A DNA stretch of 64,000 nucleotides from Echinicola soli (lineage in GTDB: Bacteria; Bacteroidota; Bacteroidia; Cytophagales; Cyclobacteriaceae): positions 2,889,001-2,953,000 of the forward strand of contig NZ_CP041253.1 of the NCBI RefSeq assembly GCF_006575665.1, in the 5' to 3' direction. The position numbers and the translations under genes are program-made. The notes under the pieces are model-generated. The model had not been told where the DNA came from and searched no databases. It saw nothing but the letters and a program-made list of their open reading frames with translations. Of this stretch, positions 37,301-45,780 are shown in pieces; position 1 is the stretch's first letter; every line of letters starts with the position of its first letter.

Positions 37301-37507
37301 TTAAAAATTACTGGCGTCCGACTAAATTTCAAATATGATCAAAAACTGTCTTTAAATAGAAATTTGAGGGCTTTTATTCCAATCCCTAAAACGACCCCCA
37401 TTCCCTAAAAGGGAGCTTTAGAAAGTCCCCTTTAGGGAATTTAGGGGTGAAAACAGTTGATTTTTTTCAATTTGACGATTGTTTTCTCGGACTCCAGTAA
37501 TTAAAAA
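37301..37507 (-). mobile_element. MITE-like non-autonomous element, copy B, with flanking 7-bp duplication
   Basis: The element spans 37,308-37,500 (193 bp). Ends are TTACTGGCGTCCGA and, at the other end read inwards, TTACTGGAGTCCGA, a 14-bp terminal inverted repeat with one mismatch. TTAAAAA occurs directly before (37,301-37,307) and directly after (37,501-37,507), a plausible target-site duplication. The middle holds the TCCCTAAA...TTTAGGGA palindromes. It is the inverted counterpart of 24,101-24,291 and has no ORF. The rest of the 374-bp gap (37,227-37,600) shows nothing recognisable. Confidence 0.8.
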
Positions 37508-37600
37508 TCAAGTGTCAACAGACAGGGGGATTTTGTCATGTCCCGAGTTTAGTTGATACTTTGTCTTTGTTCTTTTACCTATCCTGATACTGGCATCTTG

Positions 37601-38380
37601 CTACTTCGTATTTTGTACTTTATACTTTGTACTTTCCGTAGCATCAGCCCTTTTATAGGGATCAAAGAGGCTTTTTAGCTTCATATAAATTACACCCATG
37701 ACAGCTTCTCTGAAAATATTGGTAGACATTTTGGATGTTCCCTTTGTTCTGTCAGTAAAAATGATAGGGATTTCGACGATTTTATAGCCCAGTTTCCAAG
37801 CTGTAAACTTCATCTCGATTTGGAAAGCATAGCCGGCAAATTTTATTTTGTTCAATTTTATACCTTCCAGTACACTTCTATGATAACATTTGAATCCCGC
37901 TGTACTGTCTTTGATAGGAAGTCCGGTGATGAACTGCACATAGACACTGGCAAAATAGGACATCAATACCCTTCCTATAGGCCAGTTGACAACATTGACT
38001 CCTTTGATGTACCGTGATCCGATAGCCATGTCATTTCCCTGATCGGCACAGGCTTCGTAAAGTCGGGCCAGATCTTTGGGATTATGGGAAAAGTCAGCAT
38101 CCATCTCAAAGATGTAATCATAGCCATTGGCCAAAGCGTATTTAAATCCTTCGATATAAGCCGTTCCCAATCCCAATTTTCCTGTCCTTTCGATCAGGTG
38201 AATGCGGTTAGGGTAGGATACTTTGGCTGCTTTAACAAGACCAGCTGTGCCGTCTGGAGAGTTGTCATCTATGATCAAGACCTCAAACTGTCCAGGTAAT
38301 TCCATGACAGTATAGAGAATGTCCTGGACATTTTCCTTTTCGTTGTAGGTCGGGATGATGACGAGTTTGCTATGATTCAT
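37601..38380 (-). CDS. Polyprenol monophosphomannose synthase-like glycosyltransferase (GT2)
   Basis: A 259-aa GT-A fold enzyme close to dolichol-phosphate mannosyltransferase DPM1. It has VIIPTYNEKENVQDIL at the start, IDDNSPDGTAGLV, GKLGLGTAYIEGFKYAL, the metal-binding EMDADFSHNP (DxD-like) and GSRYIKGVNVVNWP, then STAGFKCYHRSVLEGI. It has no C-terminal membrane helices, so it is the soluble DPM1-like class. It would load a sugar, probably mannose, on polyprenyl phosphate for extracytoplasmic glycosylation. No other glycosylation gene adjoins. An inverted repeat sits at its promoter. Confidence 0.9.
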   Translation of the reverse strand: MNHSKLVIIPTYNEKENVQDILYTVMELPGQFEVLIIDDNSPDGTAGLVKAAKVSYPNRIHLIERTGKLGLGTAYIEGFKYALANGYDYIFEMDADFSHNPKDLARLYEACADQGNDMAIGSRYIKGVNVVNWPIGRVLMSYFASVYVQFITGLPIKDSTAGFKCYHRSVLEGIKLNKIKFAGYAFQIEMKFTAWKLGYKIVEIPIIFTDRTKGTSKMSTNIFREAVMGVIYMKLKSLFDPYKRADATESTKYKVQNTK

Positions 38381-38382
38381 AA

Positions 38383-38408
38383 TTTAAGTCCCAAAAATAG
38401 GACTTAAA
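38383..38408 (-). promoter_or_regulatory. Inverted repeat enclosing a -7-like box upstream of the GT2 gene
   Basis: TTTAAGTCC and GGACTTAAA (38,383-38,391 and 38,400-38,408) form a perfect 9-bp inverted repeat. The 8-bp spacer reads TATTTTTG on the - strand, an exact TAnnTTTG -7 match. The start codon is 3 nt away from the repeat, so a hairpin or operator here could control transcription or initiation. No matching -33 box is seen. Confidence 0.35.
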
Positions 38409-38512
38409 GCGGGTTTTCGTATAGTAATTGAAAAAAAAATACCTCTCTTTTGTTATAGTATCCAATGTTGTAAGAACGTTTGGCTTGATCTTGTTTTGTG
38501 TGTAGTGCTAAT

Positions 38513-38637
38513 CCTCTTTGTCAAATTAAGCGTTTGATGCAAACAGGTCCCTCGTCCGCCGTGGCGGATGACAGGTGTTTTGTAATCTCGCTGTGGCGAA
38601 GGAAACGTTGCAATTAACCTGAACCTGACAAAGCGGG
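38513..38637. repeat. Palindromic repeat family with CCTGCTTTGTCA ends, copy 1
   Basis: 125 bp with ends CCTCTTTGTCAAATTAAG and CCTGACAAAGCGGG, inverted with respect to each other, and internal GTAATCTCG, TCCGCCGTGGCGGA. The same ends and similar inner motifs recur at 50,684-50,798. It fills most of the 308-bp gap between the GT2 and TPR genes, which holds no ORF. Confidence 0.6.
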
Positions 38638-38688
38638 CCTAAAAATATCAAATCTCTGAACAGAAAAAAAAAGGCTAAATTCTCGAAA

Positions 38689-39474
38689 TTACTGACACAA
38701 TTCCAGTTTTTCTTGGGCATACTTGCTGCCATTTTTGGCTGCTTGCTGCAGATCAAGGCAAGCTTGGCCTGGGTTAGAATCCATGGTACAAACAGCTCGT
38801 CGGGCCAACGCTTCATAATGATCAGGTTTCTTTTCCAGGACGTAATCAAAATCCTCCTTGGCCCATTGAATATTGCCCATGCGCATATAGGCAAAACCGC
38901 GGTTATAATAAGCCTTTAGGTTGTCTTTAGCGTACATGATGTACATGTTAAACTGGGCAGCGGTGGACATGGGGTCCCCCAGATTGGCTTGGACAATGCC
39001 TCTGTAAAAATAAATGGAAGCATTTTTTCCGTCGATTTCCTTGGCAGACTTCAGGAATTCGTCTGCCGAGCGATAATTTTCATTTTTCATCATGGCACGG
39101 CTTAGAAGGATCAATAAGTCCACATTTTCAGGGTCTTCCTTCGCAGCCAGTAGTAGGTTCATTTCAGCCTGCTTGTATTCCTTCTGCTCCCAATAGATCT
39201 TCCCGATGCCGGCATGGGCTTTTCCGTCTCGGGGCTTTAGTTGGAGGATTCGCTTATAATCTGTCAATGCTTCATCATATTCCTCCAGCGCTTCATGGCT
39301 CATGGCACGGAGCTGCAGCGCTTCGACGTTGGCCATCTTCATAAATAATACCCAGTTCAGCTCAGAAATGGCATCATTGAACTGTTGGTTTTCAAAATGC
39401 CTTCTTGCTTGGTTGAAGTCACCACCGCAAGAGCAAAATGTCAAAATACAAATGGAAGCAAGTAAAAGTCTCAT
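38689..39474 (-). CDS. TPR-repeat lipoprotein
   Basis: A 261-aa protein with a lipoprotein signal (LLLASICILTFCSC, Cys near residue 15) followed by about six tetratricopeptide repeats from residue 22 to the end, e.g. EALEEYDEALTDYKRILQLKPRDGKAHAGIG and AKEDFDYVLEKKPDHYEALARRA in separate repeats. The C-terminus reads QACLDLQQAAKNGSKYAQEKLELCQ, a Sel1-like ending. TPRs mediate protein contacts. It is presumably tethered to a membrane in the periplasm. Its partner is unknown. Confidence 0.88.
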   Translation of the reverse strand: MRLLLASICILTFCSCGGDFNQARRHFENQQFNDAISELNWVLFMKMANVEALQLRAMSHEALEEYDEALTDYKRILQLKPRDGKAHAGIGKIYWEQKEYKQAEMNLLLAAKEDPENVDLLILLSRAMMKNENYRSADEFLKSAKEIDGKNASIYFYRGIVQANLGDPMSTAAQFNMYIMYAKDNLKAYYNRGFAYMRMGNIQWAKEDFDYVLEKKPDHYEALARRAVCTMDSNPGQACLDLQQAAKNGSKYAQEKLELCQ

Positions 39475-39628
39475 ATTAAATAGTTTAGCAATAAAACTAA
39501 TTAAATAGTTTTATTTAGTCAATACCCAATGCCATTCTTTATCAAAGTTTTTTTGTGATTTCTGGAAGTATGCTCAATCCAATCACGGCAGGTCCTGCGT
39601 ATATTTTTCCAAACAACAATAAAGAGCC

Positions 39629-40051
39629 ATGATCAAAAAAATTATTATCGGTGCTGGCGTAGTGGTCCTGCTGCTGATCGCCACATTGGCCGTTCACATT
39701 TATATGGTGACCAGCAGTCGTCCTGACGGACCAAACTGGGCCATGAGCCAGATAGACTTTAATGAGGACTTGGATTCTTTAAAATCTGAGAAAATAAAGA
39801 CGGATTTTTTAGAAATCGAAGGTATGCGGGATGCCCGCATCAACACCAAATCGGATTTTATCATCTTACTCTACGATCGAAAGCAACATAATCCGCACGA
39901 TCTGGTCAAGCAGGTAAATACTGGCTATGGGTTACAAGCCTCACTTTTCCAGCCAAGCGAAGACCAACTGGCCGCCAGCTGTCCTGCGATCAACAAAAAT
40001 TCATTGACCTACAAACTGGGAAGCTATTTCGAGCAAGTATTTACAAACTAA
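39629..40051 (+). CDS. Single-pass membrane protein of unknown function next to a globin-like lipoprotein
   Basis: A 140-aa protein with one N-terminal TM helix (residues 4-26) and a periplasmic domain of about 110 residues. The domain alternates short strands and helices (IKTDFLEIEGMRDARINTKSDFIILLYD, then HNPHDLVKQVNTGYGLQASLFQPSE), faintly like a ferredoxin-like or HMA fold but without a CxxC motif. Only one Cys is present, near the end (AASCPAINKNS). I do not recognise a family. The next gene starts 26 nt downstream and encodes the tandem globin lipoprotein, so the two probably act together. Confidence 0.75.
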   Translation: MIKKIIIGAGVVVLLLIATLAVHIYMVTSSRPDGPNWAMSQIDFNEDLDSLKSEKIKTDFLEIEGMRDARINTKSDFIILLYDRKQHNPHDLVKQVNTGYGLQASLFQPSEDQLAASCPAINKNSLTYKLGSYFEQVFTN

Positions 40052-40077
40052 TTATTTCACATAAACCTTTAGAAAAC

Positions 40078-41136
40078 ATGAAAAGACTCAATCAATTTTC
40101 AGTAATGCTACTGCTCATGACAGCAGTGGTTTTCTGGTCTTGCAACGATAAAGATGACATGGACCAGATCAAAGAGACAGATGATTCATTTTACGCCACA
40201 AAGCTGGGCGGCGAAATGAAAGTGGCTGATCCTTCCAATCAAGGCCAAATGATCGAACAAGGATACCTTAACTTAAGAACGATCGTAACGGGAACGGTAT
40301 TGAAGATCGCCTCAGAAGATAAATATGCTGAGCTTCGGCCATATTTTAATGTATTATTGGCCGAAGTGGGAGCTGAAGATATGTCTGGATTCAATGCATT
40401 GGTGAAGGATTTTACCGACCTATTGGCAGAATCTACTGGTGCAAAGAACTTTACATATTCCGGAATGAGCATGGTTGATGCGCACAATCCAGCGGCCAAT
40501 GATCGCATGAATGGCATGATCGATAACGAGGATTTTGACCTGTTTGTGGAAGCCGTGGTAGAAGTCGCGACAGATGCTGGCTTTGGTGAGCAGGAGATCC
40601 TAGGACCGGTAGGTCAGCTGTTGGAAGGCACTAGAGATGCCATCGTGCAGCGGGAGGACGGCACCATGATCGACCTTTATACCCGGCTTGGTGGTACTGT
40701 GATGGTAGAAGATGGAGATGGAAATATGGAGGAAGCGGGTTACCTTCCGCTAAAAGCCGTAGTAACAGAGACGGTACTTTTAGTGGCCAGTGATCCTGAG
40801 TTTGCTGAATTGAAGCCTTATTTCCCTGTGTTGCTGGCTGAAGTAGGGGCAGGAGATATGTCTGGCTTTAATACTTTGGTAGAAAACTTCAGTGATCTGC
40901 TAGCACAATCCATTGGTTCTACTAACTATGTATATGAAGGAATGAACATGGTGGATGCCCACAACCCTGATGTTAACTCAAGGATGACAGGCAAGATCAC
41001 CTCTGCGGATTATGACTTGTTTATCCAGGCAGTGGTAAAAGCAGCTACGAACAAAGGCGTGCCTGAATCTGTTATCGGAGAATTCGGGGCATTGCTCACC
41101 AGTGAAGGGCTGAAAGGCGCGATTGTCCAAGGATAA
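40078..41136 (+). CDS. Lipoprotein with two tandem truncated-hemoglobin-like domains
   Basis: A 352-aa protein. Signal peptide and lipobox end at Cys22 (VVFWSC). Two homologous halves follow. Residues about 37-190 open FYATKLGGEMKV and contain YSGMSMVDAHNP (His136). Residues about 197-350 open LYTRLGGTVMV and contain YEGMNMVDAHNP (His295). LY.RLGG at the start and Y.G..M..AH before the end match group 1 truncated hemoglobins, where the AH histidine is the proximal haem ligand. The B-helix Phe-Tyr pair usual in O2-binding members is not evident. Location (periplasmic face of a membrane) and duplication are unusual for this family. Haem binding is likely but unproven. A terminator follows. Confidence 0.8.
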   Translation: MKRLNQFSVMLLLMTAVVFWSCNDKDDMDQIKETDDSFYATKLGGEMKVADPSNQGQMIEQGYLNLRTIVTGTVLKIASEDKYAELRPYFNVLLAEVGAEDMSGFNALVKDFTDLLAESTGAKNFTYSGMSMVDAHNPAANDRMNGMIDNEDFDLFVEAVVEVATDAGFGEQEILGPVGQLLEGTRDAIVQREDGTMIDLYTRLGGTVMVEDGDGNMEEAGYLPLKAVVTETVLLVASDPEFAELKPYFPVLLAEVGAGDMSGFNTLVENFSDLLAQSIGSTNYVYEGMNMVDAHNPDVNSRMTGKITSADYDLFIQAVVKAATNKGVPESVIGEFGALLTSEGLKGAIVQG

Positions 41137-41181
41137 TAATAGCGTTGTGAAGGTAATTTGACTAAGTTGCTTGATTACAGT

Positions 41182-41215
41182 AAAAAAGGCTTTCCAGTTG
41201 GGGAAAGCCTTTTTT
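41182..41215. terminator. Bidirectional terminator between the globin gene and hisB
   Basis: AAAAAAGGCTTTCC / GGGAAAGCCTTTTTT, an 8-bp GC-containing stem with A/T tracts on both sides and an AGTTG loop. It lies between convergent genes, 45 nt after the globin stop and 15 nt after the hisB stop. Confidence 0.9.
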
Positions 41216-41229
41216 GTTGACCCTATGCT

Positions 41230-42327
41230 TTACAGCACACCTTTGGTGCTGGGGAGTTGGTTAAGCGCAGCGATATCCCTTTTTACAGCCATCTTGATGG
41301 CACGTGCCAAGCCTTTGAAAATGGCTTCTATTTTATGGTGCTCATTGTTTCCTTCAGCTTTGATGTTCAGGTTGCATTTGGCCGTGTCACTGAAGGATTT
41401 GAAGAAATGGTAAAACATTTCCGTAGGCATATCACCTATTTTTTCCCTATTGAACTCGGCTTCCCACATCATCCAAGGTCTTCCGCCGAAGTCGATTGCT
41501 ACTTGGGCAAGCACATCATCCATTGGCAGTAAGAAGCCATAACGGTAAATGCCCTTTTTATCGCCTAATGCCTTGAGATAGGCTTCACCCAGTGCCAATG
41601 CCGTATCTTCAATGGTGTGATGCTCGTCGATGTGCAGGTCGCCGTTGACCTTGATTTCCAGGTCTGTGCCACCATGTTTGCCCAGTTGTTCGAGCATATG
41701 GTCAAAGAAGGGCAAACCGGTATCAATAACACATTTTCCTGATCCGTCCAAGTTGACTGTGATCTTGATTTGGGTTTCTGAAGTACTTCTTTCTACAGTC
41801 CCTTTACGGGCAGGAAGTCGTAAAAATTCATAGATCTCATCCCAGGAAGTGGTGCTTAAGGCAGCTCCTTCAGCAGCTTCCTCACCAATGAAGATGGCTT
41901 GGGTGCCGAGGTTTTTGGCCAGTTGAACATCGGTTTTGCGATCTCCGATTACGAAAGAATGGGCTAGGTCATAGTCTCCTTCCATGTATTGGGTAAGGAG
42001 TCCTGTCCTTGGTTTTCGAGTGGGCGCATTTTCATGCTCAAAGGTCTTGTCAATGTGGATAGCTGTAAAAATGATGCCTTCTTGCTCCAACGTTTTGAGC
42101 ATTTTATATTGGGCAGGCCAGAAGGTGTTCTCTGGGAATGAATCTGTACCCAAACCATCTTGGTTGGTCACCATCACCAGTTCAAAATCAGTTTCCTCGG
42201 CGATCTTTCTAAGGTTGGAAATTGCCTTGGGGTAGAATTCCAATTTTTCCAAACTGTCTACCTGATAATCTACCGGTGGTTCCTTGATGATGGTTCCGTC
42301 ACGATCTATAAAGAGTACTTTTTTCAT
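41230..42327 (-). CDS. hisB: Bifunctional histidinol-phosphatase / imidazoleglycerol-phosphate dehydratase
   Basis: A 365-aa fusion. The N-terminal HAD phosphatase (1-165) starts with [14 protein letters not shown] and contains [15 protein letters not shown] and [18 protein letters not shown]. The C-terminal IGP dehydratase (about 175-365) has the Mn-binding His clusters in [17 protein letters not shown] and [14 protein letters not shown], and ends in a second such repeat ([18 protein letters not shown]). It performs steps 6 and 8 of histidine synthesis. It is the last gene of hisGDCB here, 87 nt after hisC with a hairpin between. Confidence 0.97.
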   Translation of the reverse strand: MKKVLFIDRDGTIIKEPPVDYQVDSLEKLEFYPKAISNLRKIAEETDFELVMVTNQDGLGTDSFPENTFWPAQYKMLKTLEQEGIIFTAIHIDKTFEHENAPTRKPRTGLLTQYMEGDYDLAHSFVIGDRKTDVQLAKNLGTQAIFIGEEAAEGAALSTTSWDEIYEFLRLPARKGTVERSTSETQIKITVNLDGSGKCVIDTGLPFFDHMLEQLGKHGGTDLEIKVNGDLHIDEHHTIEDTALALGEAYLKALGDKKGIYRYGFLLPMDDVLAQVAIDFGGRPWMMWEAEFNREKIGDMPTEMFYHFFKSFSDTAKCNLNIKAEGNNEHHKIEAIFKGLARAIKMAVKRDIAALNQLPSTKGVL

Positions 42328-42350
42328 GGTTGTAATGTTGTATAATGATT

Positions 42351-42409
42351 AAAAGGAGGCTGTCCCGCCACTCCAAAAGGGCTACGACAAACTCATATGA
42401 GACAGGCTC
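42351..42409 (-). terminator. Candidate internal terminator/attenuator between hisC and hisB
   Basis: On the - strand GAGCCTGTCTC pairs with GGGACAGCCTC (one mismatch, one G-U) across a loop of about 32 nt, followed by CTTTTAAT. It would lower hisB relative to hisGDC or mark an RNA processing site. The weak T-tract makes the call uncertain. Confidence 0.4.
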
Positions 42410-42414
42410 GCTTT

Positions 42415-43479
42415 TTAGTTAGCATTTACGTTAAGGAAATGGGATAACGCTTTGATGAGCCGATCATTCTCTTCTCTGGTGCCCACTGAGATTCTCAGGC
42501 ATTGCTCACAAAGGATGACCTTGGAACGATCACGGACAATGACCTTATTTCCAATCAGGTAGTCATATGCTTCCCTGGCAGCCGGAACTTCCACTAACAG
42601 GAAATTGGCATGTGTAGGATAGATTTTTTTTACACCATTCATTTTTGTCAATGCATCATGCAGGTAGTCACGCTCCTCAAGGATATCTTTCACCATCCTT
42701 TGCATTTTGGAGGTGTCATCAAGTGCTTCCAGGACTGTTTCCTGGGTCAGTCCACTGATATTGTACGGAGGTTTGATCTTGTTGAGGATCCTGATGATTT
42801 CTACCGATGCAAAGGCCATTCCCAATCGAAGGGCTGCCAATCCCCATGCTTTGGAAAAGGTCTGCATGACCAAAAGGTTGAGGTGATGGGCCAGTTCTTG
42901 CGTGAAGCTCGGTTCATCACTAAAGTCAATGTACGCTTCGTCCACGACGATCAGACCGTCAAATCCTTCGATGATTTTAAAGATGTCTTCCCGCTTGGCT
43001 TTGTTGCCGCTAGGGTTGTTGGGAGAGCAGATGAAGATGATCTTGGTGTGCTCATCCACTGCTTCTAAGATCGCATCAGGACGAAGCTGGAAATCCTCTG
43101 AAAGATTGACCCGTTTGATGGCGATATCATTGATGTCGGCGCTCACCTCGTACATGCCGTAAGTAGGGGGCAAGATGATAATATTGTCCTTTCCTGGGCG
43201 GCAAAATGCGCGCATTAGCAGGTCGATGGCTTCGTCACTGCCGTTGCCGATGAAAATCTGCTCAGAAGGAACTTGCTTGATTGTGCTGATTTTTTCCTTT
43301 AGTGCATGTTGGTACGGGTCAGGATAGCGATTATAACTTCCCGTTGTGATGGACCCAAAAGGGTTTTCATTGGCATCCAAGAATACCCCTTCCTTGCCAG
43401 TATATTCATCCCTTGCTGAAGAATAAGGTTTCAGCTGCGCAATGTGCGGTCGAAGCAGTTTGTTCAGGTCAAAGGCCAT
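42415..43479 (-). CDS. hisC: Histidinol-phosphate aminotransferase
   Basis: A 354-aa PLP enzyme (aspartate aminotransferase fold I). Landmarks are LDANENPFGS, FIGNGSDEAIDLLMRAFC, ICSPNNPSGN, VVDEAYIDFS and the PLP Lys in TFSKAWGLAALRLGMAF. A C-terminal RISVGTREENDRLI closes the fold. It converts imidazole-acetol phosphate to histidinol phosphate. It starts 2 nt after hisD. Confidence 0.97.
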   Translation of the reverse strand: MAFDLNKLLRPHIAQLKPYSSARDEYTGKEGVFLDANENPFGSITTGSYNRYPDPYQHALKEKISTIKQVPSEQIFIGNGSDEAIDLLMRAFCRPGKDNIIILPPTYGMYEVSADINDIAIKRVNLSEDFQLRPDAILEAVDEHTKIIFICSPNNPSGNKAKREDIFKIIEGFDGLIVVDEAYIDFSDEPSFTQELAHHLNLLVMQTFSKAWGLAALRLGMAFASVEIIRILNKIKPPYNISGLTQETVLEALDDTSKMQRMVKDILEERDYLHDALTKMNGVKKIYPTHANFLLVEVPAAREAYDYLIGNKVIVRDRSKVILCEQCLRISVGTREENDRLIKALSHFLNVNAN

Positions 43480-43481
43480 GC

Positions 43482-44774
43482 TTATTGATTGTCTTTAATG
43501 TATTTTAAACGAATGGAAACGGCGTTTTTGTGAGCATCCAGCAGCTCATTTCCGGCCATTACTTCTATGGTAGGCCCTAGTTTTTGAAGACCATTCTCGG
43601 TGATTTTTTGATAGGTGATTTTTTTGACAAAGCTGTCTAGCGAAACACCACTGTAATTTCTGGCAAAACCGTAGGTAGGCAGCGTGTGATTCGTGCCAGA
43701 AGCATAATCACCCGCTGATTCAGGTGTGAAGTTGCCAATGAACACAGAACCGGCATTGACGATTTTTGCCACTACTTCATCTTCATTGTCCACATTGATG
43801 ATGAGGTGTTCAGGAGCATACTCGTTGATCAGCGCTATGGCCTTTTCTTGATTTTCCATCACCACGGCCACGCTATTTTCCAACGCTTTTTTGGCGATGT
43901 CTTTTCTGGGAAGTTTGGCTAGCTGCTTATCGACTTCTTTCAGTGCTTTTTTGGCGACTTTTGATGCCGTGGCGACCAATACCACTTGACTGTCTACTCC
44001 GTGCTCAGCTTGAGACAGCAGGTCAGCAGCCACAAACGAGGGTATCGCCGATTCGTCGGCATATACCAGGACTTCTGAAGGCCCCGCAGGCATGTCGATC
44101 GCAATGCCTTTTTTAGTGGCCAGTTGCTTAGCGGCCGTGACATATTGGTTGCCAGGGCCAAAAATTTTGGCCACCTGTGGAACCGATTCTGTGCCATAAG
44201 TCAGGGCGGCGATGGCTTGGGCTCCGCCAGCCTTGACGATTTTGTCGATGCCTATCAGATTGGCGGTATATAGAATGGCCGGATGGATTTTTCCCTCCTT
44301 GTTAGGTGGGGTACAAAGGACTATTTGTTCACATCCCGCAATATTGGCAGGGATACCCAGCATCAGCACGGTAGAGAATAAAGGCGCAGTTCCCCCGGGG
44401 ATATAAAGTCCTACTTTTTGGATGGGGACACTTCTGCGCATGCAGGTGACGCCGTCCATGACTTCCATGCTCAGGTCTTCTGTTTTCTGTGCCTGATGGA
44501 ATTTTTCAATATTTACCTTGGCTTGTTGAATGGCAGATTTTAATGCTTCATCCACCAGTTCATAGGCTTCATTGATCTCGTCACGCGTGACCAGAAGATT
44601 ATTGATTTCTACATGGTCATACTCCAAAGCGAACTTCTTGAGCGCTTTATCACCTTGACGGCTGACTTTGCGCATGATTGGCTTGACGATTTTTTGGATA
44701 TCCTTCATCTTTTGAACCGGCCGGGCCAGTTCTTTTTGCCATTCGTTTTGGGTGGGATTGGTTATGATTCTCAT
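43482..44774 (-). CDS. hisD: Histidinol dehydrogenase
   Basis: I use the ATG at 44,774 (MRIITNP). The frame is open to 44,798, but the longer form would add eight atypical residues and leave no gap to hisG. The 430-aa enzyme oxidises histidinol to histidine with NAD+ and Zn2+. Visible are YIPGGTAPLFSTVLMLGIPA, GAQAIAALTYGTESVPQVAKIFGPGNQYV, AGPSEVLVYADESA and LLSQAEHG, with TNHTLPTYGFAR and SFVKKITYQ near the C-terminus. Confidence 0.97.
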   Translation of the reverse strand: MRIITNPTQNEWQKELARPVQKMKDIQKIVKPIMRKVSRQGDKALKKFALEYDHVEINNLLVTRDEINEAYELVDEALKSAIQQAKVNIEKFHQAQKTEDLSMEVMDGVTCMRRSVPIQKVGLYIPGGTAPLFSTVLMLGIPANIAGCEQIVLCTPPNKEGKIHPAILYTANLIGIDKIVKAGGAQAIAALTYGTESVPQVAKIFGPGNQYVTAAKQLATKKGIAIDMPAGPSEVLVYADESAIPSFVAADLLSQAEHGVDSQVVLVATASKVAKKALKEVDKQLAKLPRKDIAKKALENSVAVVMENQEKAIALINEYAPEHLIINVDNEDEVVAKIVNAGSVFIGNFTPESAGDYASGTNHTLPTYGFARNYSGVSLDSFVKKITYQKITENGLQKLGPTIEVMAGNELLDAHKNAVSIRLKYIKDNQ

Positions 44775-44798
44775 CTGGAACGTGTCTTTGGGGAGCAA

Positions 44799-45659
44799 TT
44801 AAAGTACCATTTTTTCTATGGGTACCACCAAGATGCCTTCGGCTCCGGCAGCCCTCAGTTCTTCGATATTTTCCCAGAACTGATCTTCACTTAGTACTGA
44901 GTGCACAGAAGACCAACCTTCCTGTGCCAGCGGCAAAATGGTAGGGCTACGCATGCCAGGGATTAGGGAGATGATTTTGTCCAAGGATTTATTGGGCGCA
45001 TTGAGCAATACATATTTGTTGCTTTTTCCTGTCTGCACAGCATTTATGCGGAAAAGTAGCTTTTCTACGATGGCCATCTTTTCCTGGTTCAAGCCTTTGT
45101 GGCTGATCAGCACCGCTTCGGATTTGAAGATTTCTTCGACTTCCTTGAGGCCGTTCATCATCAGGGTAGATCCAGAGCTGACGATATCGCAGATACCCTC
45201 TGCCAAGCCTATGCTTGGGGCGATCTCCACCGATCCGCTGATTTCGTGGATTTCAGCATTGATATTGTTGGCTTTTAGGTAATCACCAAGGATTTTTGTG
45301 TAGCTGGTGGCGATGTTCTTCCCTTCAAAATAGGATAGCCCTTGGTACTCCTGACCCTTTGGGATGGCCAAGGACAGGCGACATTTGGAGAAGCCCAGTT
45401 TTTTGAGCACATCGACGCTTTTGTCTTTTTCTACCAGTTCGTTTTCTCCCACGATTCCTAGATCTGCCACTCCGTCGGCTACATAGCCAGGGATGTCATC
45501 ATCCCGGAGATAGAGAAACTCGATTGGGAAATTGGTAGAAGTGGATTTTAACTTACCTGTACCATTATAGAATTTGATACCACATTCCTTGATGAGGCTT
45601 AATGAATCTTCACTTAAGCGACCGCTTTTTTGGACGGCTATGCGAATAATATTTTCCAT
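44799..45659 (-). CDS. hisG: ATP phosphoribosyltransferase (long form)
   Basis: A 286-aa enzyme, first and committed step of histidine synthesis. The N-terminal catalytic domains include IAVQKSGRLSEDSL and the PRPP-binding ESTLMMNGL-like SGSTLMMNGLKEVEEI. The C-terminal ACT-like regulatory domain (about 210-286: MRSPTILPLAQEGWSSVHSVL, AEGILVVPIEKMVL) identifies the long, histidine-inhibited form that needs no HisZ. It opens the hisGDCB operon. A leader peptide and consensus promoter lie 110-240 nt upstream, so expression is likely controlled by histidine supply. Confidence 0.97.
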   Translation of the reverse strand: MENIIRIAVQKSGRLSEDSLSLIKECGIKFYNGTGKLKSTSTNFPIEFLYLRDDDIPGYVADGVADLGIVGENELVEKDKSVDVLKKLGFSKCRLSLAIPKGQEYQGLSYFEGKNIATSYTKILGDYLKANNINAEIHEISGSVEIAPSIGLAEGICDIVSSGSTLMMNGLKEVEEIFKSEAVLISHKGLNQEKMAIVEKLLFRINAVQTGKSNKYVLLNAPNKSLDKIISLIPGMRSPTILPLAQEGWSSVHSVLSEDQFWENIEELRAAGAEGILVVPIEKMVL

Positions 45660-45761
45660 GAAATAAAGATACGAATATGAATAGTTCTTTTAAGAAATTC
45701 CGTGAATCAATCGGGCTGCAAGATGGCTTGCGTACAGCCTCTGGGGCGATATGTAAATAGT

Positions 45762-45780
45762 ATTCCTCCTTAGGAGGAAT
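45762..45780 (-). promoter_or_regulatory. Hairpin overlapping the end of the his leader ORF
   Basis: Perfect 8-bp stem ATTCCTCC/GGAGGAAT whose 3-nt loop is exactly the leader stop codon TAA. The 5' arm covers the last two Ser codons and two bases of the last His codon. The 3' arm GGAGGAAT looks like a Shine-Dalgarno sequence. A ribosome paused at the His codons would affect this pairing. No T-tract follows, so it is not a simple terminator. Confidence 0.6.
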
